Assembly: GCA_020726505.1 (NCBI GenBank)
Contig: JAHLEZ010000001.1
Span: 930,001 to 994,000 of the forward strand
Direction: 5' to 3'
Source: Leptodontidium sp. MPI-SDFR-AT-0119
Taxonomy: Eukaryota > Ascomycota > Leotiomycetes > Helotiales > Leptodontidiaceae
Length of the DNA: 64,000 nucleotides
Part shown: piece after piece, positions 12,006-23,962 of the stretch
How the letters are laid out: each line of letters begins with the position of its first letter
How positions within the stretch are numbered: the first letter of the stretch is position 1
Program-made: the position numbers and the translations under genes
The notes under the pieces: model-generated
What the model was told of the DNA's origin: nothing
What the model saw: the letters and a program-made list of their open reading frames with translations, nothing else
Databases searched by the model: none

Positions 12006-12643
12006 TCATACCCTCTCCACGTAAACATCTTGAAAATGCTGCATCCGCAGAGCCCTCTCTCTTCCCCTTCGAATAGCTTCCTGCTGATTCCGATAAATAT
12101 GACCCTTCCTCCACTTATCACAAGCAATACAAGCAACCACAAACAAAAAGAGATGCATAATCCTAGGAAGCTTAGTATTCAAGTAACCTAGTTTGAACTC
12201 TGCAAATGAGGGAAAACTTACGCAAGAGCAGTCGAAACCCAGATTAAGTCCTTCGCGAGCGGGAACTGGAACATAGTGGGGAATATCACGAGATATGATG
12301 ATAGAAAGAGACCGAGACAAGTGATTAGGTCGAAAACAAGGACAAGTCCGGGGTGAAGGCGACGGATGTGAGTGCCGTAACAGAAGAGCTGGCCGAGGAT
12401 CTCCTCTGTGTTGAGAACGAGAGAAACAGCTACCTGGGTTGAATGTGAGTATCTCGTCCTGAGAGTAAAACGGATGTGTGTACTTACGAAGACGTAAGTA
12501 AACAGCGGAGCTTTCATGCCATCATCACCTCGAAAGTCCTCCGGATTGCCATAATCGCTCGGTACGATAGTCATCATGATAGACAACCCCAATACAGCGA
12601 ATGACAAAGAAATGCAAATGCATCGGCCCAGGAGTTCAAACAT
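12006..12643 (-). CDS. Small multi-pass membrane protein, 174 aa
   Basis: Three exons, 12643-12488, 12433-12222 and 12162-12006, close in phase with GTAAGT donors and CAG/TAG acceptors. The product has about four hydrophobic segments: residues ~5-26 (CICISLSFAVLGLSIMM), one around 50-65, a long one about 82-105 (LVLVFDLITCLGLFLSSYL) and one near 118-135 (IMHLFLFVVACIACD), ending in a basic cytosolic-type tail. This arrangement resembles small MARVEL-like fungal membrane proteins, but no diagnostic motif is seen, so the function is unassigned. Confidence 0.78.
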
Positions 12644-14790
12644 AGCGAATGCTTTTGGGCGAGATGTTGGGTCTCTCGCGAATGTTTCGACTTGGTGACT
12701 CCACCTCCTCTTTACCGATTCAGTTGTTTCTTGACGCGATCATGACCGGTCGTGATTCTCGCCACTCGAGTATTAAACAAACGTGCGGAACCAGACCGAG
12801 GCAGTTTTTTTTGGTGAGTCGCACGGTGAGAACAGGCTCAATTCGATGCTGACTGCCCAGTCCGTCAGGTGCACTTCACGACAAACGCACTTTCCCGTAT
12901 TGGAGGTTTAGATTAACTTCAGCCTGGCTCGTTGGATTGGCGAAAGAGATGCGACTGCCTTTTGTCATTGGATTGAAATCGGACCGCGTTCGAATTCTCA
13001 ATGGGGAAAATTACGGTTGAATGTAGCTGAATTGCAGCGTTACATCCCGAGTGCTCGGGAAAGAGACAAAACAAGGACCTGATAGGTATATCCAAGACCC
13101 CGCCTCCTAGGCGCGTCTAATGAACCATACTCGGTGAGTTCTCCCCTGGGTAATAATAGAAACGCGCACGAAAGGATATGATGTAGAAGAATTGATATGA
13201 CAGGCTGCCTGAAGTGGTCGCTAGTTTCACATAGAACTATATAATTTTTAATATATAGAAGGCTGACTTTCAAGGCAGTATGTTCGTTGGCTAAAGTCTC
13301 TGCATACACCTCGAATTTTAAGAATGCATTTTCAGCTCTGACTCAATACTAAATACATACATATTGAGAAATTTTTTGGAGAACAGGTTTGGCGTGAAGA
13401 CGCCTATCGTTGTGAGCCACCACAGACAGAGTGAAAGGGATACTGCACTGAACGATGACTTCCACAGAGCATTCAGATTTAAGGTTCTGGTAACCTGCTT
13501 AATCTTATGACTCCAATATCTTAAGAGATGTCTGAAATTCTAAGGACTTCGAGGACTCTTGGGACATTGCATGTCCAGAGATGCGCAGTACTGAAGATGT
13601 TGCTGTACACCCTCACAGGAGATAAGCGCAGCCTGGTTTAGAGACATCTGGAGTAGTGGCTTTTGCAGTGATGCTTTTAATGCACCCGGAGATGCTCCTT
13701 CCATTTCAAGGTCATCATTTTCTTAAGAAAGTGGCTCAGATGGATGACGTTTGGTAGTTCAAGGTTGGTAGTTGAAGTTCCACTTGTGTCTGTCTGATAA
13801 TCGCTTGAGCTATGAAACAGCAGTCGGCATTGAACGCAAGTTGGAATTAGGTGAAAACTATCTGGATCAGCATAAGAAAGTATGAAGAAAAGGCATACGA
13901 TGAAGAGAAGTCTCCAGGATGTGGAAGGAGGTGTACTAGCTTGAAGCCACTTAGCCAAAGATAGAAGCGAGGCATGCCAATTCCTAATCTTTGTAAATTC
14001 AGACTTGAAGGAACCTTCCATCTATCATACTCCGTCTTCAGAGTCGATTTTAAAGAACGAACATCAGTATCGCCGGCAGTGATAATGGTCCGAAGCTCTG
14101 TTAAGTGTTTCCAACATCAACTCCAATGTAGGTTGGATATTCTACTGTCTGGAGTTGGAAATCTGGTTGGAAGAGAAGAGAAATCTACCAAGAAGTACTC
14201 ACTCCCTCAATTCTTGGAACTCTTTCTTCCAATAATCAATCTTTGAAGCCGTTGATAGAGTTCCGGGAAACGAGAAATCGACCCCGACATATTATAGCCG
14301 AGGTCGACAACTCAGAACGAATCTCGTGATAACGTGGAAAGCTCGCGCCTTCACTCTAAGACATTGACTCCACCTAATGTACAAGCGGTGAATAGAACCC
14401 CGCAGCATCAGTCCAATCAATTCGGCTTCTCCCAGTACCGTTATCTTTGAACAGGCATAATGCTAGCAATCCGGGACTGTAATAAACGCGCCTAGGCGTT
14501 TTGGGGACAACTTCAATGTATTTATCTTCCTTTATCGGTAGACTATAACCAAAACCCCCGCAGAGCTTACCAGAATTGACTTATCAAGTTGGAGTGAATA
14601 CATTGGCATAAAGGGGACAAGGAGTGTTCGTACCTTCCCCCTCTTCCCCGTCCTTAAATACCACACCCCTCACCTCCAGACACACTAACACTTCCTTAAC
14701 ACATACCGATACAAAGCCTCTCAACCCTCAATCTCGAACACAGCACTACACCCATACGCTTCAACCTCAATCAACCAAACCAAAATCATT
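12644..14790. other. 2.1-kb intergenic stretch
   Basis: No gene is supported. A minus-strand frame at 13677-14021 (114 codons from an ATG) has one hydrophobic segment but no other support. The last 200 bp are a CT/CA-rich leader preceding the small gene at 14791. Confidence 0.5.
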
Positions 14791-15158
14791 ATGTCTGGCA
14801 AGTCTTCCTCTAGCAACACCGGATCTTCCGGCTCGCCGTACACCCCATACACAATCAACAGCAGCGGCACCAACAGTCAGGTAAGGAAGGACTCGCTGCT
14901 CACAACCCCACGATTATCTTGCCCAGACTAACCCGTACATAGGGCAACAACTATGATAACCGCACCCAGCCCAGTGGCAATGGATACCACTACAGTAACA
15001 CCGGTAACCCAACCTCCGCCAACTCGATCGAAGTCAATAACTGACGTCTAGCAGACGGATCGTACTACTATGCCAATGGCAATGGTTCTACCTACCACAG
15101 CAATGCTCAGGGCGGCTCTACCTACACTGCTCCCAACGGAGATGTCTACAAGAAGTAA
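14791..15158 (+). CDS. 84-aa Gly/Ser/Asn/Tyr-rich small protein
   Basis: Three tiny exons, 14791-14880, 14943-15003 and 15055-15158, are split by introns of 62 and 51 bp with GTAAGG/GTAACC donors and ATAG/GCAG acceptors; the phases close exactly and give a stop after VYKK. The protein has no signal peptide or membrane segment and is built of short imperfect Tyr repeats: YHYSNTDGSYYYANGNGSTY then STYTAPNGDVYKK. Small proteins of this composition occur across filamentous ascomycetes without a known role. The long CT/CA-rich 5' leader suggests a well transcribed gene. The calling is from splice logic and composition only. Confidence 0.75.
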
Positions 15159-16043
15159 CGGGGTGGTTTGGCTGCGGGAAAGTTCGACGGCTGACTGGAG
15201 CTGATCGGAGCGATTGCCAACTCATCTTGAGGTCACCGTCTTGGTTTTTTGCTTCGCGATTTTGCGAGCTTCGCGTTGCATTTTTGCTTTTGTTCTTGGG
15301 GATCAGGTTGTGCGATGGTATTCAGACTCCAGATATTGAATCAATTGCCTGCTTTCGCATTGCCCACCATGCCCGCACCATGTCCACGTGGACCAGAATA
15401 TTGCTTTTGACAGTGTTTCCAAGTGGTTGATCACACAGTCCGTGCGACTCGATGCACCCTCATTTAGTTTATCTTCATGCGGGTGGAAATTCGATCCTCC
15501 AAAACTGTTTGGTATTTATTTTTTTCTCTCTTGTCCAAGTTCAAGCCAACTGGCTGTGTCCTCCATCGATCCAAGGGCTCATAATTCCTCGGTGGGTATT
15601 CAAATCGTTGATGATTCTTTGCGTCCTGTGAGGATCTCGGCGTTCAGAACTACCCCTCTATGGATTGATACCCCCACTCGCATGTCTATTTTTACTTATG
15701 ATCCAATCAAGCCCATCGCAATCTTGTATCCCGGATTCCTGGGTTTTGCTTCCTCTGCCTTTGCACCACTCGGATGGGTTCCGAGACGGCTCGGAAAATG
15801 GGGCGGGATGGGCGGAGGGAAGATTAGGGTGAGGGTCTTCGTCAGCTTCCCAATCTAGAAACTTACCTCCCGAAGTCCTTATATTCCTCACTTTCCACCT
15901 TCAACCCCCTTTCCTTTTGTACCAGATCAAATAACGATTGCTCCCTGACAAGTCTCTTCAACACTGACAACAAGGAGCACGGGATCAACCGATTTACTTA
16001 TTCGCATTCGTCTCAGAGAAAGATCCATAGACTGTTATTCACT
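15159..16043. other. Intergenic, no supported gene
   Basis: Contains the 3' region of the small Tyr-rich gene and the upstream region of the decayed gene at 16044. A 156-codon plus frame at 15388-15858 has no domain-like pattern. Confidence 0.5.
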
Positions 16044-16935
16044 ATGGGGGTACTCAAAAGACCTGCGCCTCCAGAATCGGAAATGTCGACTCCAGCCTCC
16101 AAGAGACAGAGAATTGCTTCCTAAATAGACTGGTCGAAGTCAAGGTTTGCGGAAGACTCGCTGCCGGATGGTGTATGGGGTGAAAACTCCCAGGTATGCA
16201 ACCCCGGGCATGGCAACCTCACATGGAATCTTGTTGATAACTAGCAGGGGAATGCGTATCTTTCTTGTGGTGGTTTATACTTCCTGAGCATCCCCCTCAA
16301 CAGTTTTGGCTGATTTGATTTGACAGATGTCGTATATTAATACTTCAATCGGGATGGTAGCTCTTACTGCAAGACTCCTGACAGAAGTGCCGTATACATC
16401 ACCCCAGAAAAGGAAACATTCTTCACCCCGAATGATACATCCATCCGTCGAATCTGGGAGCTATTGCAGAGGCGTCGACTGGGAGACTGGAAACGTCATA
16501 ACTTGCTGGAAAAACAACAGGGGCGTCATGGTCAGGAACCCCCGGCACAATGTTGATAATAATGAGAAACTGTTGCTAGTCACCTACTTGACCTACGAGA
16601 CCTCATCAGGCGACGAGATATTGTACGAGGTCGATCGAAGGGGCAAGTACGCAGGACATGACCGAGATCTTTTCGACGAAGTCCAGGACATCCCAATCCC
16701 AGAGCGTTATAGTTTTAATTGCGGAGTGCCAACTCGCAGAAAATTGTCTGCTTTGCCAGAAACTTCTTCGAGAGGTGCCAACTTGCTCGGTGCTGTCGAT
16801 GCTGTGGTGAAGACCGAGGATCAGGATGCTGGTGATGCGCTTAGTGGCACGACAGAGTTCCCCAGTGTTCAGATTAAACCGGAGGATCACAGCCCAGAGC
16901 AAGACAGAGATGCGACTACACCAGAAACTTGCTAG
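16044..16935 (+). pseudogene. Probable decayed gene of unknown family
   Basis: Coding-like sequence begins at ATG 16044 (MGVLKRPAPPESEM) and reaches a basic KRQR segment, but meets an in-frame TAA at about 16122; the same frame continues with sensible sequence (IDWSKSRFAEDSLPDGVW) to a GTATGC donor at 16193. After two short introns a second TAA follows a VVY segment, and the frame goes on through SAVYITPEKETFFTPND before a one-base shift near 16469 into the frame that ends at 16935. That last frame (WETGNVITCWKNNRG onward) has two SUMO-type sites, VKTE and IKPE. Both stops could derive from CAA by C-to-T change. Alternatively only the 202-codon frame from ATG 16327 is translated. Annotation as broken is a judgement. 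Confidence 0.5.
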
Positions 16936-17276
16936 ATGTGACTTGTGTCAGTTTTTCATATCGTAAAAAGCTTCGGTTCGTGACCGTGTTACTGGGGGCT
17001 TTGATACGTCGGAAAATTCGCAGAAAATAGTATTTTTAATCAGAAATTATTACAGTTGTTACTAGCGAATTTGGATCCGGATCTTTTGCCCAAATTTTTT
17101 TTTTCTCTTTCTTTGTCTTCTGGCAGGGTCGGAAGTGCAGGAACACATCTGCCGGTTTGGGGAAGTTGCGATGTCGAGCAGCGCAGCGGGAAGGAATGAC
17201 GCCGACATGAACCTTCCATCATGAATCAACTCTTCTCGAGTTCCCAATGAACCCCAGACACAACAACTTCGCAAAT
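16936..17276. other. Short intergenic stretch
   Basis: 341 bp between two plus-strand genes, with a T-rich run near 17093-17105; no gene or repeat is seen. Confidence 0.6.
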
Positions 17277-18405
17277 ATGACTACAACTACAGAGAGGGCC
17301 TACAGTCAGGCTGATGGGGACGGACAACAAGTAATTCCCGTTGGGTTTCGCTCCAGGTACTCGGAGTTCGATTGGGAGACATACCCCCAGGGCAAATTGA
17401 TACATGTCATGGTACGTTGAGCATCTTTTACTCGGCAGTATAATCGCTGACATTGCAGGACACCGAATGTCATTACTTCGTACCAACGGGCTCAGGTAGA
17501 ATTCGCATGCAGGCCCCTACAGGTCAAGCTAACAAGGCCATCAGCTGAAGTATTCCTTTTCACCGGCGAAGGGTTCTGGTACAGCAACAAACGCTTCCCA
17601 CGCGTACGTCTCTCCGTCGTCCGAGATTGGCCATCCGAAGAACCCCAATTCAACTTCGATCCAAAAGTTCCACTCTGCTACTTCATCGGTCGGGATATCA
17701 ATGTCGAGACCGAGACGATCATGTTTCAGGGCAAACCATACAAGCCGAACTACGAACTCAGAGACCGCGACCTTCCATATATTCTGACTCCGGATGGGTA
17801 CATCAAGCGGGTGATGTGGTGCGATGTCCCGGAACACGTCCACCTGGCGAAGCGGCCATACAAGTTTGTCCAGACAGTAGGTTCTTTCTTTCTTTCTTCG
17901 ACGTACCGAACAGACCTCCGAACTTGCGACTGGCTTGGGGGATGTCAATGCGGATTTTGGAGACTATCGTCCTAGATCCTTCGGGAACATTCCTGAATCC
18001 TTGTTAGCATTTCGATGTACTAATACTGTGCTCTTCCCTCAGTTTAGGAACAAGAAAGGCGAGGAAAGAATGATTGAAACTGGTCTCACGAAAGAAGGAA
18101 GTACGTTTGTTTTGGTCAATGAAGAGATCGAGGCCGAGATGGACGAGGACAAATGGTGGGTCGAAAATCAAAATATGATCCAGCTCGGGCGCAGAGATGG
18201 GATGATCCTACCCCGCTGCGCCAGGAAAGAACAGGACATTATTGTTGAAGAAGCCGAAGATTCTGAAGAATTGATGAGCGGCCGGGACGGTGAGGCGACT
18301 GTTGAAGCCGTTGCTAAGAAGGATAAAACTGTAGTGATTGACGAAGGTGTGTCAATGAGCAGAGAAGCCAGCAAAAACTTAAAGGTTACTGGCGACGATA
18401 AGTAA
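17277..18405 (+). CDS. Unknown 288-aa protein
   Basis: Four exons, 17277-17411, 17459-17495, 17545-17876 and 18043-18405, splice in phase (donors GTACGT, GTAGAA, GTAGGT; acceptors GCAG, TCAG, TCAG). The protein starts MTTTTERAYSQADGDGQQVI, has a compact aromatic-rich middle (residues ~55-165) and an acidic, charged tail (about 190-288). No signal peptide, membrane segment or catalytic motif is recognised. The segment around PDGYIKRVMWCDVPEHVHLA is loosely similar in layout to part of the decayed neighbour upstream (DRRGKYAGH...DIPIPERYSF), so the two may be old tandem paralogues; this is a weak visual match. Confidence 0.72.
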
Positions 18406-19268
18406 GAAGGAGGAACATGCACACTTCATATCTTTATTCCGAAACAAACTGACGAGAGATGGAGAATTGAGTGTACCGAATGTATTTTATCCTCATGTCC
18501 TTGACTGCCATATCGTTTCGCCTCGTGGACAACAGGGACTAATCGGTATGTTCTCAGTGGTCTCTAGTTCTGACGAAGATTGCAAATCCATCCGAGCAGA
18601 TGCGTTTCCAGATTCTACATTAAATACTAATTGTATCTGCAAAGTTTTGATGACTTTCGGCACTGTAATGAGTTCTTCGGGCTTTGGGAGGATGCGCTTC
18701 CTCGCACGGCCTACCCACTGTAGGGCTGATAGCAGGTGTGGGGAAGATTCTCGGTTAAATACTGGCTCGCCAAGCAAATGTGGTTCCCCGGAATACAACT
18801 TTGTTGAGTTGCCTATGGAGGAATCTGGGAAGGACAGTACTCTGCTGCAGCACACATCTGTTCAGTTCAAGAAAGGCAATTCAATGAAACATTCCACGAA
18901 CTGCCATTGGACGCCGTGCCTCAAGTATCGACCAGGAGTATATGTCTGCCCCGCATTTTCCATCACAGAAACGCAGCCCTCACTCCAAAAGCAACTTCAT
19001 CCCCCGCCCACTCAAAATCAACCGTACAAAGACCGCCTCCAATTAATCTTGTAATCAAATACATGAGAAGCATAGCCCCGCATCCACACGGCCGCACCAA
19101 TAAAACAAAAGCTTACCAATCCTCCCTTCCTCTCGCGCCGCTAGAAAAGGGCCACCTCGCTTCTCCCCTCTCCCCACGAACTTTCCTTCCTTTCCAAACT
19201 TCCACCGCACGCGATATCAACACCACAACTTGCACACTCATCAAAACATCAGATAAAGGACCAAGACG
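18406..19268. other. Intergenic, no supported gene
   Basis: Open frames on both strands (longest 195 codons from a non-convincing start at 18467) lack domain-like features. The last 200 bp are CA/CT-rich, as in the leader of the dehydrogenase gene. Confidence 0.5.
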
Positions 19269-20471
19269 ATGGCGGATAACATATATCTGATTACGGGGGC
19301 GAATAGAGGTGATGCCCCTTTTACCCCTATTTCGTGCATGTGGTGCTTGTTTACTTTCCCCCTCGCTTACGGCAAAGCGAGCGAGCCAGCGGGGATTTTT
19401 GGATTTCGGAATACCTACCCACCTACCTCCCTCATTAGGGCTTCATCCATCTACATACATATAACTAACGAGAAAAAAATAAACAGGAATCGGCCACGCC
19501 CTAACATCCCTCCTCCTCCTCCGTCCAAACACAACCGTAATCGCCACGATCCGCACACCCAGCACTCCCACCTCATCTCTCACCTCTCTCCCTACGGGAA
19601 AAAACAGCAAACTCCTCATCCTTCCTCTCGATTTCACGAACACATCCACTTCCGCTGAAACTTTCACCGCATTCCAGCACACGATGGAGAATGTTTATAG
19701 TATTAAACACATCAACACTATAATCGCCAACGCCGGGACAGGAACCTCTTTCCACGTCTCTAACACAACACCGCTCTCCTCTCTGATGGAAAATTTCGAG
19801 ATAAATACACTAGGTCCGATTATGCTGTATCAGACACTCTATCCGCTGCTCACTGCGAAAGCAAAGGGAGAAGGGGTAGCGGGAGAGGGGAAATTCATCC
19901 TGATATCCAGCTCTTTGGGGAGTATCGCCGCCATGGAGGGTGCAGTGCCGAGTCTGGCGTATGGGATCAGCAAAGCGGCGGCGAATTATTTTGTGAGGAA
20001 GGTGCATTTTGAGGAGAGAGGGGTTGTGGCGGTTGCTGTGCATCCGGGGTATGTTCTCATTATTTTCTTCTTTCACTTCTTCTCTTCTGATTCTCCCTTC
20101 AAAGTTCTCAAGTCCTCACCACTTTCTCTCTCTTTTCTCTCTTCTCTTCTTCTATCATCATTATGTGTTTGAGGATGTACCTAGGTCTAGATTCAGTGGC
20201 GCTGATTGCTGATATCTTTGTGTTTGTTTGCTTGTATAGATGGGTCAAGACAGCCAACGGCCAGGCTTTCGCAGATAGCATCGGTGTGGCGGAACCGCCT
20301 ATGAGTGTTGAAGAGGGTGCTAGGGGTGTACTTGCGCAGGTTTGTTTGGTCCCAATTTTCCAACAGGGAAATCACGCCACAGTATCTGACAGGGTGTAGA
20401 TTGATAATGCTACGAAAGAGACGACTTCGGGTTCTTTCGTGTCTTATGATGGGACTGTTATTCCGTGGTGA
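19269..20471 (+). CDS. Short-chain dehydrogenase/reductase, 257 aa
   Basis: Four exons, 19269-19308, 19487-20048, 20240-20339 and 20400-20471, close in phase. The introns are long for this window (178, 191 and 60 bp). The classical SDR signature is complete: the NAD(P) site TGANRGIG at residues 9-16, split by intron 1; N95-A-G; the serine strand ISSSLGS; and catalytic Y172-x-x-x-K176 (YGISK). A PG-WVKT motif follows. The closest style is the fungal ketoreductase group around norsolorinic acid reductase-like proteins, which reduce small carbonyls with NADPH; the substrate cannot be read from sequence. It is a cytosolic, single-domain enzyme of normal family length. Confidence 0.9.
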
Positions 20472-20716
20472 ATGGGATGGGGTGGGTTGGGGGAGGACTG
20501 GTGGGCTTGTTGGGGGTAGGGGGAGGGCATGGCAATATTTCTTCATTTTTCGCTTGCTTGTTATGCTAGTCTATCCATTGCAACGAATACAACATCCGAG
20601 TAACGAATTAGCTCTGTGTATATTACACAATTTCCAAGCAACCAAACAGCACTCCCTCCTAACGAACGAATTCTACACAATCTATACAAAGTCTCAAACA
20701 TCAACCCCACACAGTA

Positions 20717-22507
20717 TCAAGTCGATGACTGCATAACCCCATGAGTGACATCCTCATCATGAAGTAAAGCTCTGGGACCGATATAATTACCACCCTTGAC
20801 GAACCACCAGCTAGCCGCGAAGATAGTCATCGAGCCTGTGATTAGAGATGCGTAGTTCATGCTGACTGCGTCAAAAGGCTTCGCGTACGGGAAGCAGTAG
20901 ATGACTGCGAAGACTAGGATGTATGAGCATGCAATAATGTTGACTGCGTAGCCGAGGTAGTGTCCCATCTGGTAGGGGCCGGGTCGCATGTTGTTTGTGA
21001 ACGGACCGGGAGTGGCTGACATGCGAGAGAAGCGGCGGGTGAAGATGAATGGGAGGATGGCTGCGACGTATGATAGTGTAGTCAGGACGACGAATGAGCC
21101 TACGAAGGCATTGAAGGCTGTTGATGAGCCGACGTAGATTGAACCGAGGATGGTGCAGAAAACTCCGCAGAATATGGTCGCGTTGAAAGGGTTCTTGTGC
21201 TTGGGGTGGATCTTGCTGAGTGTGCCTGAGAATGGAACGGCTTCGTCGCGTGCAATGGTCCAGAGGCAGCGACCGCAAGTGATAAACGTACCGGTGCAGC
21301 AGCAGAGAATAGGGACGAGGATGAGGAAGAGGAGTCCTGTTGTGCCTGCTCTGCTCGAGGTCGCTTGCGCATAGATGAATGCCAGTGGGAAGTATGGTGC
21401 TCCAAGGACTGCGTCCATATCGGATATGGAATAGAAGATGGCGATAGCGAAGCAGAATGCTGTAACGAAACCAGTGACCATTTGGGCTGCGATGGCGAAC
21501 GGGACGTTTCGTTTAGGATTCGGGATCTCTTCTGCGAGATGAGATACGCAGTCCGGCGTTCCGACGGCATAGGCACCGTTAAGCATACCGGCACAGAAGA
21601 CAAACCCATTGCTGGAATATCCGGTCTGATTGGACCATTCGGCCCAAACGAAGGACGAGGACGCATATCTGAGAAGCTTAGCATTTGTTCGCTACGCTGT
21701 CGCGACTCAGGAGATCAACTTACCCAGTTCCAGCAGTATGTGGTAGAGTAACACAAGCGATGATGGTGATGAATACTCCAGCAAGGATGAAAAATAACCC
21801 AATGGTGTTGATGGTTGGTAAAGCTCGATTGGCGAAAAGCACAATCGAACAGCACGTCCAAGTAATAATCAGGTACGCGATGAAGACGTGCCATCTCTCT
21901 GGGGCGTAATCCGGGTGATATAATCCGTACATCGCGACACATATTTGGCCGCTGATACTTGCCATTGTCGCTACTTACCGTCAGTTGCCATACAAACATA
22001 CGGTGGATAGTTCGGACATACCTGTTCCGCACATCCAAGCAAAAGTATTCCACCACCCGGCGAACCAACCAATTATGCGACCATACTTAGGACCTGGTGT
22101 GATGGAAGCCCAGTGATAGACTCCGGCACTGGATGGCATCGAAGAGGCAAGTTCCTGTATGAACTTGTCAGCAATGGGTATTTCCCGATAATAGAAAAAA
22201 CACTTACAGCGAGCGAAGCCGCAATCAACCAATAGAATATAGAAACCGCAATAAACTCGTACAGAACCCCGGGAGGTCCTCCATTGTAGATGGCAATGAC
22301 AATTGATCCTCCCAGAGCAGCCCAGGTGTTTCCTGTAACGATACCGACGGCGCAGATGGAGAAGAGAGAGAAGTTCCGTTCCAGTTCTTGGACGTGGCCA
22401 GTCTCATTGACCTCCATCAATTGGGGTGCCTGACCTTTCTCCGCCATGTTCGTGCCTTTTTCTGAGTCTGAAGATGGCATCGTGGTTTTTTCCGTAGTTG
22501 CCGCCAT
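20717..22507 (-). CDS. Amino acid/choline permease (APC superfamily, GABA/choline type)
   Basis: Four exons, 22507-22208, 22154-22022, 21970-21724 and 21668-20717, close in phase to 543 aa. The start at ATG 22507 gives a hydrophilic cytosolic N-terminus before about twelve hydrophobic segments. Recognisable family blocks are VGIVTGNTWAALGG in the first helix, PSSAGVYHWASITPGPKYG at the helix 3 region, and the EEIPNPKRNVP loop typical of APC transporters. It most resembles fungal choline/GABA permeases of the Hnm1/Uga4 class, proton-driven plasma-membrane uptake systems. The exact substrate cannot be told. The gene is convergent with the dehydrogenase gene (stops 245 bp apart). Confidence 0.9.
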
Positions 22508-23962
22508 GGTTGACGGGGAGTTGTCTGGGTACTCGAATTGGATATGAAAACCGATGCCGGAAGAGATAACAGTGGCAACAGCGGCTCTCTTCTTTGGTGA
22601 GTCCAGAAAAGGAGACAACCTCGCCTAGGAGTTATTCACTCGAGATGTGAACAGAAGTACGAACCAAAAATTCCGCGAGACAGGAGATGGAGAAGAGAAA
22701 TGCGAAATGACGCCCTGAACCCCCCGAGCTTATTTAAAGATACCTACCCATGCTGCACACCGGCAAGAGTGCATGTAAGATATTAGACACGGTTCAGCAA
22801 GGATAGACAAACTGTAGGGGGTGAATCTGCTGCATGGAATAACCTTTTGAGGTCTTGGAATTGATTGTTTCGGGGTCCGCTATAGGTCCAGAGGGAGCAC
22901 GCCAAGGTCCGAGATCGAGGTTAACAAAAGTGCATGGCGCAATCATTACACAAAGCATGAGAAGTTGTGACAAGATGCTGTAGCCGTCCGATAAGAGATT
23001 TAGGGAGGGCTGGATAGAGGATGTACCGTATGTATCGTACAACAAGTACGTACTAGCACTACTACCCGTTGCTGCTCTGCCATGTGTGACCCCTGCCCGT
23101 ACCAGTCTGCCAGTCAGTGTGCCAATCCAGTCAAGCCGCCTGTGCAGTCCAGACCAAAGACGGGCCAGATGACTGAAGTCAGATTTGGGTCGATGGAAGT
23201 AGAATTTGTGGATATCCCGAAAGATAGGATACGCGGGAGTCAATTTGATTGATCGATCAATCAGACCAGACCTGCAGGGCATTTTGGACGGAGTGCCGAG
23301 TCGGCAGCTTTTGATATCAAACTTCCATGCGACGAATGAGGAAGCTTGAAGGCGGGGAAGAAGCAAAATGGACAGGGATTCGAATGACGCCCCAGAAAAG
23401 ATAAGGTCCTTCTCTGCTGTTATTTGTGTCCAACTCCTTACATAATAGATGGTGTTACAACATTCCATTGCTCTTCTTTTCTCTCCCGCAACAACTTCCA
23501 ACCTCGAACTTCCATCACATTGTCTATGTTACAGTTTGCAATTCGACCACCGCCATTGCTGTGCGACTGGTGGTCTGGTTTCACGACAGTCTCGCGACCT
23601 TCAATACATTGCCTGATGCGGCAGCTCGACAAATGTTGCCTCTCGAAATAGCCCAAAGAGTTGGGCGAAGGGGGCTTCCGATGTTGGCGACAGAAATCAA
23701 TGCATCCTCCATGTTGCTGTCAAAACACGATCGAGTTCCACAACAGAAAAGTCATCGACATCTGCAGATCTTTGGTGGTCACAAAATCCTTCTCTGCAGT
23801 CGGTTGCAAAATGGAGATTGACCAGGTTTGTTCCCTTGAGATACATCGTACCTATCCGTTCGTACCTCGGGGTACTCAAAAGTCGCGTGGTTCACTTCTG
23901 TAGGTCGGTAATCGTCACTCTTCGATGGAACTTTGCAGTTCCACTGGTGCAAGGCCCTCGAA
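22508..23962. other. Intergenic, no supported gene
   Basis: Upstream of the permease and downstream of the acetyltransferase. Frames up to 235 codons exist on the minus strand but lack protein-like patterns. A permease promoter is expected at about 22510-22800. Confidence 0.5.

Noticed and set aside
13677..14021. 114-codon minus-strand frame with one hydrophobic segment, considered as a small effector
   Set aside because: The hydrophobic stretch is internal, there is no N-terminal signal peptide and no cysteine pattern.
18467..19054. A 195-codon plus-strand frame between the unknown gene and the dehydrogenase
   Set aside because: It overlaps a minus frame of similar quality, has biased composition and no recognisable motif.
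22794..23501. A 235-codon minus-strand frame upstream of the permease
   Set aside because: Composition looks random, other frames of similar size overlap it, and it sits in the probable permease promoter.
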